From NCBI RefSeq assembly GCF_000328475.2, contig NC_026490.1:248001-312000 (forward strand): a DNA stretch of 64,000 nucleotides, read 5' to 3'. The position numbers and the translations under genes are program-made. Shown here in pieces: positions 20,611-29,620 of this stretch. Numbering within the stretch: position 1 is the first letter of the stretch; each line of letters opens with the position of its first letter. The stretch comes from Mycosarcoma maydis (lineage: Eukaryota; Basidiomycota; Ustilaginomycetes; Ustilaginales). A model generated the notes under the pieces. It saw only the letters and a program-made list of their open reading frames with translations, searched no databases and was not told the DNA's origin.

Positions 20611-22809
20611 AAACTCGTGCCTAATTAATTATAATAAGTTCAGTTAAGCAGTTTTAAAGCATCGGCAAGCCACTTGACGCGATCTGATCCCTGTTTGCCC
20701 CTTGCTTCGTCTCTGGTCTTGAATCATGAATCGACACCAGCTGGTCTCATCCCGTGTCGTGTATTGGTATGTGTTTCGCTTTGAGCCATTTGCCGAAGTA
20801 CCAATCCTTCGGGTCGCTCTCAGACCAGAAGAGGGTGTTGGTTCGTGGCTGTCTCCCTGCTTGTCCAAGCTCTGGTTCCAGCGAGGGTGCAAGGCGGGGA
20901 CACACTCACAACTGAAAGTTGCAACAAAGAAAGAGCTCCTTCGGAAATTCCGAAGACTTGCTTAGAGTGATCTCAATCCGCAAACACCAAATGAAAATTC
21001 TCTATAATTTTAAAAAAAAAAAAGTTGAGAGGGCCAAGTCGCAGCGTCGGACCTGTTTCGTCGCTGTCCGCGAAGAGAGATGCAGAGTCAAGTAACATAG
21101 GCCAAAAGTGTCAAAGTTAGAAGAACGGAATGCGATGCTCGGTTAGGAGTTAGGAGCTGGTGGGCGCTTAGCAGAGCGGCAATCATGGACGATTTTTGAG
21201 GTGGACGAATTAGAGTCGCGAGTTGACAGGACCGTAAGCCAGACTCACGACTGGGTTGTGCAAGCTCTTCTGCGCTCTTCTCGCAGAATCAAAGCGACGC
21301 TAGAACAAAAGTGACATAAAAGCGAGGCTCTTGTCAAGCAGCAAGTAAGCGAAGACGTTTGGCGAGCTCAACTTGGAAAACTCGAGAGCTGCAGTCACAC
21401 ATCTCGAGCTGGACAAGTGACTAAACGCAAGAACAAAGAAAACAAGAAATGCATCCGAGAAGAATGGAAGGCCAGGAAAGTGTGAACCATGAATGCTGCA
21501 TGTACGTCTCGCAGATCTGTACACTGTGCACTGTGCACGCCTGTATAACGAGCTGCAGACGGACATAACAGTGTTGCACTTGGGCCCTTTCTTGTTCTTT
21601 GTCGCCTCGTTCGTTGCTCTTTATTGCGCTTTGGCGGAATGCGTTCGAGATTGATGGGCTCGGTTGTCTAGAAAGCGTAAATGCTTTGCTCGGTCGAGAA
21701 GATCATGCGATCCAGACTCGGACTCGACGACGCTCATGTTTGGCAATGAGGATGCGCAGTGAATGGCTGGCTGGTGGTTGATTTTTATCTTGTCCACCGC
21801 GAACTTTCCATCGGATGCTGAAAAGTGGCGTGTGGTCGGTTATCCCGTGGGTTGTAAGCAGCAGAGAAATACTGTCCTGTCGGCCTTCAAGTCCGGTTGC
21901 GCTTCTTGCTCCGAATCGTGATTGACTGGCGTTGGGCGAGATAAGCCCCTGTAATCAAGCTTGGCAGCATGTCAACCAAATCACGAATGCCCCTGGGCAA
22001 TCACGAATCTTGTTTGCAACGAGTTTCATTGACTCCTGAGATCTCGGTGTGGCTAAGTTCCTTGTCACAATCACAGCTGTTGCACTCGGCCCTGCACTGG
22101 CACTGTCTGTGAGTGACGAGCTGGCGAGGTCAATGTGAGCCTGAGCGAGCTAGCTCTCGTTTCTGTCCCCACTCTTTGTCAATCACGAATCACGAATGTC
22201 GGCATTTTTATTTTTATTTTTGGCTCGAACCATGGCAGCTCGGTAGCTGAGCTGCCGACATCACCACGGACCTCGCATCGCATCGGCTCACTCCCTTGTT
22301 CGTCTGTCACGATTTGTTCGCGACACAAGCCTTGACCCTTGCTTCTGCCACTTTGAGCCCCTGCGAAGCGTCCCTGCTCAAGCCAACGTCGATCCAAGCT
22401 TGCAGAAATTGAGTCCAAGTGCTCCGCCCTTGCTGACTTGTAGCGCTGTCAAAGTCCGCTCGCTCCCGCCAGCTTCCATGGTCAATGCGATGCCGCAAAT
22501 GCCCACTTGGTTCTCTGCTTCTCTGGTGCGCCTCTTTTCTGAGCTGAACCGCGCTCGTTGCCGCGCTTCTAATGGCCCTTTTTGATCCATCGGAACGCCA
22601 CATCGAAACTCTCTCGCTCGCCACCCATGTCCCATAACCTGGACTGGCTAGGTGCCATGATACTTGGTGTTTGCGTTGGCTTTCGTGTCGCTGTGCTCAG
22701 GGTGCCTGATTCATGTATGCGCTCCAGCGATGGTGCTAAAGATAACTTAGGCTCTCACCTCTGTTACCAAAAATTCGCTTCTGAAGCTTCGACATCAACC
22801 TCGGACCTT

Positions 22810-22818
22810 ACAAAGGGA
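22810..22818 (+). promoter_or_regulatory. Pheromone response element-like ACAAAGGGA
   Basis: Second exact copy, same strand, about 680 bp upstream of the bHLH ATG and near the start of its pyrimidine-rich leader. Confidence 0.4.
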
Positions 22819-23345
22819 CCCCCTCGACCGTCAACGCTATCCACTGACCGCTTCTTCTCTCTTCTTCCCCCTCAACCGCTGGCTGGTCACCATTCCATTC
22901 GGCTTGATATTGCTCCCTCTCTTCAGCCTTTCTCTCCTTCCTTCTAGATCCATTCCCCATTACCACCACCCCTGTAGCATTCACCGAAAGCAGCTTGGTC
23001 GTCTTTGTTCGTCTTCTTGCTTTCTGGTTCTGGTCCACCTTCCTTCATCTCGTCGTTGCTCGTGTACCTCCTGTCTCCTACATGTACCTGCATGCTTGAC
23101 TGTTTTGCTAACAAAACACGTCTGCTCATTTCGAGACCGACTTCTCATCTGCAAGCATTCCAAGCCTCACTCACATCGATTACCGCCACAGCTCTTCATA
23201 AACGGATCTCGACCGCAGGGGCTCGTTCGGCAGCAACTTGTTCCCACTTTTCATTCCGTCGTCCGCACGTCAAGCATACCCCCTCCGGCGAACTTGATCG
23301 TTTCGTTGCTGCATTCAGATACCACGAGTTAAACGCGACCTCGAA

Positions 23346-23490
23346 GTAAGGGTTCCACACATCTTGACTCAAAGCCCACAAAGCCCACAAGCCAAGGCTG
23401 TGTCTGGTCCGTTTTTTTTTTCTCTCTCTCTTCTTCCAACACTTTGGTGCTTCTTACGCATTTGTAACCAATCGATACCTAAACCGTCAG
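23346..23490 (+). other. Candidate 5'-UTR intron of the bHLH gene
   Basis: A GTAAGG donor, a CCTAAAC branch-like sequence near 23479 and a CGTCAG acceptor lie just before ATG 23500. The span is 145 bp, typical for this window. Confidence 0.45.
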
Positions 23491-23499
23491 TACAGCAAG

Positions 23500-24678
23500 A
23501 TGGCACGCAGCAAGACCGACAGCGTTCGAGGCCGCTCGCCCGGCGCAGCAAGTGAGCGTCGCGAGTCAAAGCAGGGCGAGCTTAGCGTGGACGAGCATGA
23601 CTCTTCTGGTGTTCAAGTGGCCCAGACCAACGCTCCGGCGAGAACGAGCAAGAGACGGAAACGCAGCGAACTGTCACCTTCGTCCAAGGCTACGCATAGC
23701 ATCATCGAGAAGGAACGTCGCGAAGCGATGAATGAAAAGTTCTCAGAGCTTGCTGCCAATATTCCGGAACTGGTCGAGGCAATCGCAGCTGGTAAGCGGC
23801 CCACGAAAGGCGAAATTGTCAAGGCGAGCATCGCGAGGCACCAAGACCAGGAGCGACGCGTTCGCGAGCTACTGCACGAAGTTGAAATGCTTCGAGCACA
23901 TAACGGCGTTGGTACGCCGACGCACACCAGCTTTGGCGGCCTAGAGGCACGTAGCCCGATGACAGCGATAGCACCAGAGCCCTTGATGCCAACAACACCG
24001 ACGATTTCGCTGCCATATCAAATTCAAACGTCGCAGCCGATCGGGTTGGCGACCGGTGCAGCACAGGGCAACCTGTGGGTGGGTCAGCTACTCAACAAGA
24101 CGCACCAATCGCTCTCGTTTGAAGCAGTGCAGACTGTACCTCTGCTGCCGGACATGATGCAGCAACCTGTATCGCCATTCAAGCAGACATCCATGATGAA
24201 CTGGAACCTCTCATCGTTGCCGCAGCCTGTGGATGCTGCGTCGATCAGTCTTGGCTTTGCCACGTCCAACGTGTACAAGTCGTTGATGGATAGTGCAACG
24301 CTCGACCAGCTCGGTCGTCGCGATAGCGGCGCTAGTGGACGCACGTCTACATCGGGCTTTTCCTCGCCCACATTCACCTCGTCCTCCGACACCGACTCGA
24401 CGTTCAGTAGCGAAGCTCTCGAAACCAGCCTGGATGAGCGAAGATTTTTGGCCGAAAGCATGTCGTTTGAGCCGTTTGCTTTGGCCACGAGCCTGGCAGA
24501 GCAGACGCCGCTGACGTCGCTCGTCGGCCTGCCAGCAGCCACTGCGGACCTAGCTAGCGTCTCGACCCACTCGAAAGCGCGGCGCGTCACGCTCGCCCGC
24601 CGTACACGCAAGGACGAGCTGAAAGACGACGCTCTCGCATCCTCCCCACTCACCACTTCGCTCGCTGCTAATACCTAA
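23500..24678 (+). CDS. bHLH transcription factor
   Basis: The 392-residue protein has a basic helix-loop-helix domain at about residues 61-135. The basic stretch THSIIEKERREAMNEKF supplies the E-box-reading His66, Glu70 and Arg74; helix 1 is KFSELAANIPELVEAI, a loop KRPTKGE follows, and helix 2 runs to LLHEVEMLRAHN. A basic cluster TSKRRKRSE just before it may be a nuclear signal. The rest is Ser/Thr/Pro-rich with no further domain, as in an activation region. The class reads CACGTG-type E-boxes. I cannot place it in a named subfamily. The gene has an unusually long upstream region, a possible leader intron and two exact pheromone-response-element motifs. ATG 23500 follows the acceptor-like CAGTACAGCAAG. 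Confidence 0.87.
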   Translation: MARSKTDSVRGRSPGAASERRESKQGELSVDEHDSSGVQVAQTNAPARTSKRRKRSELSPSSKATHSIIEKERREAMNEKFSELAANIPELVEAIAAGKRPTKGEIVKASIARHQDQERRVRELLHEVEMLRAHNGVGTPTHTSFGGLEARSPMTAIAPEPLMPTTPTISLPYQIQTSQPIGLATGAAQGNLWVGQLLNKTHQSLSFEAVQTVPLLPDMMQQPVSPFKQTSMMNWNLSSLPQPVDAASISLGFATSNVYKSLMDSATLDQLGRRDSGASGRTSTSGFSSPTFTSSSDTDSTFSSEALETSLDERRFLAESMSFEPFALATSLAEQTPLTSLVGLPAATADLASVSTHSKARRVTLARRTRKDELKDDALASSPLTTSLAANT

Positions 24679-25031
24679 GCCGCACCCGCACGTCTCCGGC
24701 CATGTCACGAGGATCATCTACAAGTCCACGCGTAGCAATCGTTAATACACTGTAAATACATAGCATTCCTGTACCACACTCATCCTCTCGTACATGTCTT
24801 GGCTTCGTTTGCCGCTTGGCGCTTGGCGCTTGGCCCTGTCTTGTCCATTGTACAATGATATTCGCTTTTATCTCTGCCGCGCTCGTGCTAGGGTTGCTTG
24901 CATGTGGCGGCCACCGCTTGACGCACGCTGCGCCGCGCGGTGTGGTTGAGCGTCACAGAAGTTGAAAAGTACCAATGGTGTTGAACCGAATCTGAATCTG
25001 GCGCGAATCTCTTACGAGAGCCACGAGACGT
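24679..25031. other. Convergent intergenic region
   Basis: Shared 3' flank of the bHLH gene and the RhoGAP gene. It includes three perfect GCTTGGC heptamers (24814-24834). No gene is seen. Confidence 0.6.
24814..24834. repeat. GCTTGGC x3 heptamer array
   Basis: Three perfect 7-bp units, unrelated in sequence to ATTCGTG but with the same period. Confidence 0.75.
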
Positions 25032-27451
25032 TTACTCGTCACCGTCGTCGACAAATATCTCTCGATACTTTTCCAGGATGGTCTCGACAGCTCTGCACTG
25101 GAAGCTCATATCGTGGATCTGCAGGCCACCGCCATTGGGCGCACTTGCATGCTCGCCGTTTGTCGCCGCAGACAGCAAGGTAGGACCAAATACAATCGCC
25201 AAGTTGCTCGCCGACATCTGGTTGAGATGCTCGACAGATTTGACCCTGTCCAAATGCGCCATTAGATACTTTAACGTGGCGTAATTTGCATCGGGCAACT
25301 CATTCACCCTTTCATGCAAGCGTATATGCCTCAACCGATCATTGTCGATCTTGGCCGCCTCGATAAAGGCGGGATAGAGTTCGTGTGTCAACAAGGGCTC
25401 CGGCAATTCGCGGAACCAAAGTTTCAAACAGCCAGCTACAATGTTGATATCCTGGATCGCTTCGTCGTTGACCAAATCCACCGCTGACCAATCCGCATCA
25501 AACTTGGCTTTGAGCTTCTGCACCTTGGACGTGGTTCCTGAGAGTCGGTAGATGCCCATATTTTCCATGCCGAATTCTTCGATGGCGAGTGAACACTTTT
25601 CCAGAATCGGCGGGATCTCGACGTTGTCGCGTGCCATCTGCTCGGCTAGATCGACGCCAAAGATGGCACGTTCCGAGACAGGCGCGCGCGTCGCGGGCGT
25701 GGTTGCGTTCGCCTTGGTCGTCCCGGGTGTATTGAGGAATCCCTCCTCGTACGGTCCTTCTCGACGTGGACCCTTGTAATCGCGTCCGTGCGCCACCTGG
25801 TAGTTGCTCATGTACAGCTTAAAGTCGGCGCGGTTATCGATGGCCTCGACCGCACCGTTGAGCCCACTTGCCGATACAGCGTCGGTGCCGACAGGCGAGA
25901 TGGCCATGCCGTCGTTGAGCACGGTGCTTTCAAAGAGGAACGCGTAACGCGCCAAGTGATACTGCGTGCCGTTGTCGATCTCGTCGGCATTCTCTTTGAG
26001 CGTGCGAAGGATGCGTGGTAGCTGGAGATGAAAGTATTCTTGGCGTATGCCTTGAGTGCTAAGCACTTCTCTTCGGAAAGCGTCGCTGGCACTGCTGGTT
26101 CGCGCGCGCACCTCTTCCTCCTGTTTGAGGATTTGCTGCGGGTTCTTGTTCTTGAACAGCAAGCCGCTCTTGCCGATCGCCTTGCCCAGCGTACGCTTAC
26201 CGCTGCTACCAACGCTGGCAGCGCCGGATTGCATCTCGCCGGATTTTGTCGACTCACCGGATTTGAGCAAGAGCAAGCGTTCTAGATCTTCGGCAGCTGT
26301 ATCGAATCGACCGCGTGCCTTTTCGACACCCACTTCGGCATCTTGCAAGTTCTTCTCGAGCCGCAAGCCCGTTTCCCTGGCGTGTTTGCGACTCTTGTCA
26401 ACCTCCTTGGACAGATTGGAGAGCTCTTCGCTCATCTCGTTCAACTTGGTGGCAAAACGGAGCCGGTTGTCGGCGAGCGTCTCGTGCGTCTTGACGATGG
26501 AATGCCACGACTTGACAAATGTGCCCGCCTTGGCATCGCTGAGCGAATAAGTTTCAAACGTGGTACGTGCGAGCTTGGCCATGCCTCGAGCATACTCCTC
26601 CTCGAGTACAGCGCGCTTTTTGAGAAAGGTGGCGGCTTCGCGCGCCGAGACCATGCTTTGCTTGATGCGGTCAAAGAGGAGCGGCATGGCGCAGTCAATG
26701 TCGCAGAGCGAGCGCAGGACGCTTTCGTCAAAGCTGGTGGGGACAGATTCGTGCACTACGGGAGCGTTGAGGTTGGAAGAGATGCTGGCGGAGGGCGCGT
26801 GGGTGAAGGTGGCTGTCGAGTTGGCCGACGGTAGACTGGCCTCTCCAAAGCTGGTCGAGGGTGCCAGACCGGCGGCTGTGGAAACACTCTGAATGCTGTA
26901 GCGAGCACTGGAGCCCAAGTCGGTGGACGAGGCAGGAATGGCACCCATGTAGCCTCTGGCATCCTGGTACACGGCTTGATCAGCGAGAGTAGGAGTGACA
27001 AGCGCGGAAGGAGGGTGCTGGAGCGGCTGGTTGGTGGTGGTGGTGGTGCGGTCGATATTGTCAAAGTCGGACATGTTGATGGCGTCGGAATAGAGTTGAT
27101 TGACGGAAGGATTCTCGTAGCCTGTAGAGAATATGCAAGATGAAGAAAGTGCAAAGGGGCGTCAGCTTGGGTGGGGCCGGAAAAGCATGGGAGCATGGGT
27201 CAGCGAACATGGGGCGAGCTGTAGGAAGAACGAGACGCACCGGATGCAGAGACGTCCGAGAGATCGTCGTTGTGGTGGAATTGGGCTTCATTCGAGAGGT
27301 CGGATTGGTTGCCAGGCGAAGTGCCAAAGTGGGTGGAAGCGACAGCATGCGCATGCGGATTGAGGCGTTGCGGATCGATGCTGAGATGATCAGCAGAGCC
27401 ACCTAGCCAGGCGCCTTCATGCGCGTTGGGGGATTGGTAATCCGAGTTCAT
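25032..27451 (-). CDS. RGD1: F-BAR RhoGAP, Rgd1 type
   Basis: Two exons (27451-27241, then 27121-25032) give 766 residues. The intron has a GTGCGT donor and a TCTCTACAG acceptor, and the joined frame reads SDVSASGYENPSVNQLYSDAINMSDF. Residues about 202-510 form an F-BAR membrane-binding module (DESVLRSLCDIDCAMPLLFD..., heptad-rich to FKLYMSNYQ). Residues about 557-760 form a RhoGAP domain with the arginine finger Arg596 in GIYRLSG and the later NQMSASNLAIVFGP. Rgd1 proteins stimulate GTP hydrolysis by Rho3/Rho4 at growth sites and septa; the GTPase used here is inferred. ATG 27451 is the first in exon 1; the open frame begins at a GTG at 27589. A shorter form starting at MSDFDN (27074) without exon 1 is possible. 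The gene is head-to-head with the PAK kinase. Confidence 0.88.
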
Positions 27452-28152
27452 GTGTGCAGATTGGCGTGGCGCGGTTGGGATGGAGGGGAAGAAGCAACCG
27501 GATGAGGTGCCGGGGTCTAAGTCGGACGTTGCGATGGGACAGAGTGTAGTCTGTAGCGGTGTGCCACCAAAGAGTTGAAGCGTAGTCACCGTGATGGAGG
27601 TTGATGACTAATTGGGTGGGAGGCAGGAGGCCACAGCACCACGGGTGCCATGGGGTTGGGATTTGGGATGCAGTGATGGACGCTGTGCAGTTGACTGGCG
27701 TTGAGCGCTGACAGAGGAATGGCCGGTGGGATGTGCAGGTTGTATGACGAGTTGCAGATCAGGATGATTGGGTATGGTGAGCGACGTGGCGCGTGCGGGT
27801 CTATCTTTGGGCGTTGTGCGTTCCGACGTTGGAAAAGAGAGTGCAGGCGAGGGGCGTAGGGTGAAGAGCAGGTCGAAGGCGTGGTCAATCGTGAATGGTG
27901 AATGGTGAATGGCGAAACGACGAGCATGGCGAGCTAGCATGCGAAATCGGGAATCGGGAATCGTGAATCACGAACAGGTGCTGGTCCAACGCACGACGGA
28001 ACAACAGACACGAGGCTACGGTGCGATGTGCGATGCGCGAGCGGAGGAGAAATCGTGAATCACGAATCACGAATGTTACGTCTGTACGAGGGCGACAACG
28101 GCATGTTAGAGTTTCTATCTGTTACACCAATCGTGAATCATGAATTACGCCA

Positions 28153-28215
28153 GTTCGTGGGTCGTGGTTCGTGGTTCGTGGTTCGTGGTTCGTGGCTCGT
28201 GGTTCGTGGCTCACG
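28153..28215. repeat. GTGGTTC heptamer array
   Basis: About eight 7-bp units (GTTCGTG with GCTCGTG variants) run head to tail. Confidence 0.85.
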
Positions 28216-29550
28216 GTCCACGATCCGTGATTGTAATTGGGCAAGCCTCGCATATTCAAATATACCGTTCGTGATTACAATCCTCCAACCACTCGTGACT
28301 CAAGACTATCGACTAACTTAGCAGTCATGTCCTGTAGCTTACTCTACCGTGTGCATAGTCTCGCGAGATTTACGCGCGATTCGTGATAGCGACAGTCGGG
28401 AGTCACGAGTGTTGGATATACTGGCAAAAGCAGCACAACCGTCGTTCAAGCTTGCAGAGCAACCCGAACAACGGCTGCTGGCTCAAGCGGTCCACGACAA
28501 TTGTGAATCATGAATCGAGAATCACAAATGGTGAATCGTATTAACATAACTCAACGAATAACTTGTATCGAGTGCGGTGATCTACGCGCGCAGACTGATG
28601 TTGGTTGCTTAGTCACAGTCACGAGTGAAGACGGAGAGAAAAGGGGCAGCCAAGAGTCAGTCACAGTCATGAGTGTACCACGTATGTATTTATATCTAAA
28701 CATTCGTTACTCGTGATTTTGTGACTCGTGACTGTGACTTGCTTGGCCTCCTGTTTCGAATTCTATTCATGATTGATTTTGTTAACAAGGCGGAAATCGC
28801 GAATCGTGAATCTCAAATATTCACGATTTTTGGATTTTATGCGCACTGTCTGCGTGCTCTGTGGTTTGTGCTCGGTGGTTTGTGCTTTGGTGTGTGGTGA
28901 TCCGTGACTGTGTTGTCGGGCGTTGGTGTGCTTTGGGCTGTGTGTGTTTGTGCTTTAGACTCGGCTCGTGGCTCTTCGCTCTTGGCTGGTTTTGATAATT
29001 TGTGACTACATGTCTCGCGCCGTTCCACGTTATGCTCCTTTTCCAACACCATCATCGTCTGCATCGTCTGCATCGTCTGCTTGCTGCTTCTGCTCGTTGG
29101 TCTCCTTTTGGCCTCACTCTCGGTGCTCGCTTTCGCACGGCGCTTTCGCTCTGGCTCACCACGCTGGCATCATAATTGCTAGTCAATTTCACCACCAGTC
29201 CAAGCCACTTTTAGGCGTATCTACCAACACCTCATGACGCTCTGACCGCACCTCCTACATCCACATTCCAGGTGCATTGCTCCTTCATTCATCACCAGCC
29301 AGCTTTGCTCCCTGACCCGATCTCCCAACTCTCACCAACCTTTGCCTCGTCATACCCTTCTTCTGCGTCCGACTTGTACTGCCAACCTCTAATTGCTATT
29401 CAGCCTTTGTCCCACTTTGAGGAGCGATCCAACAACCCTAGTCAACATTCACCTCTACTCTTTAACCCATCTTCGCTCCTTGGCTTGATCCTTCTTTCTT
29501 GCCTCTCACCAACCCCTCCGACACAAGACCTCACCATCGCTTCGAATCCT

Positions 29551-29582
29551 TCTCCTCCTCCTCCTCCTCCTCCTCCTCCTCC
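29551..29582. repeat. (CTC)n trinucleotide run in the PAK leader
   Basis: About ten CTC/TCC units lie 40-70 bp before the ATG. Confidence 0.85.
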
Positions 29583-29620
29583 CCCACCACCATCTCCGCG
29601 CGCAGCGCCCTTTGTCCAAC

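Larger units (their letters stand above)
18733..23499. other. 4.8-kb gene-free island between divergent genes
   Basis: I find no credible coding ORF, tRNA, snRNA or transposon. Heptamers occur at the edges (19105-19140, 20145, 21915-22010, 22185-22198) but are nearly absent from 20160-21900. That middle part includes AT-rich pockets (20615-20640, 20995-21025 with an A run). From about 22840 the sequence becomes pyrimidine-rich leader of the bHLH gene. Two exact ACAAAGGGA motifs lie here. Confidence 0.6.
27452..29620. other. Divergent promoter region RhoGAP / PAK
   Basis: No gene is seen in 2.2 kb. Heptamer arrays occupy 27885-28215, with more copies at 28380-28410, 28500-28535, 28610-28735 and 28797-28830. 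From about 29030 to the PAK ATG the strand is pyrimidine-rich, with a CTC run, as for a long mRNA leader. Confidence 0.65.

Noticed and set aside
23005..23349. 114-codon ORF upstream of the bHLH gene
   Set aside because: It lies in a pyrimidine-rich leader and ends at the candidate intron donor; joining it to the bHLH exon by that intron does not keep the frame.
28153..28215. CRISPR-like array
   Set aside because: Direct 7-bp tandem repeats without spacers in a eukaryotic genome; no cas genes.
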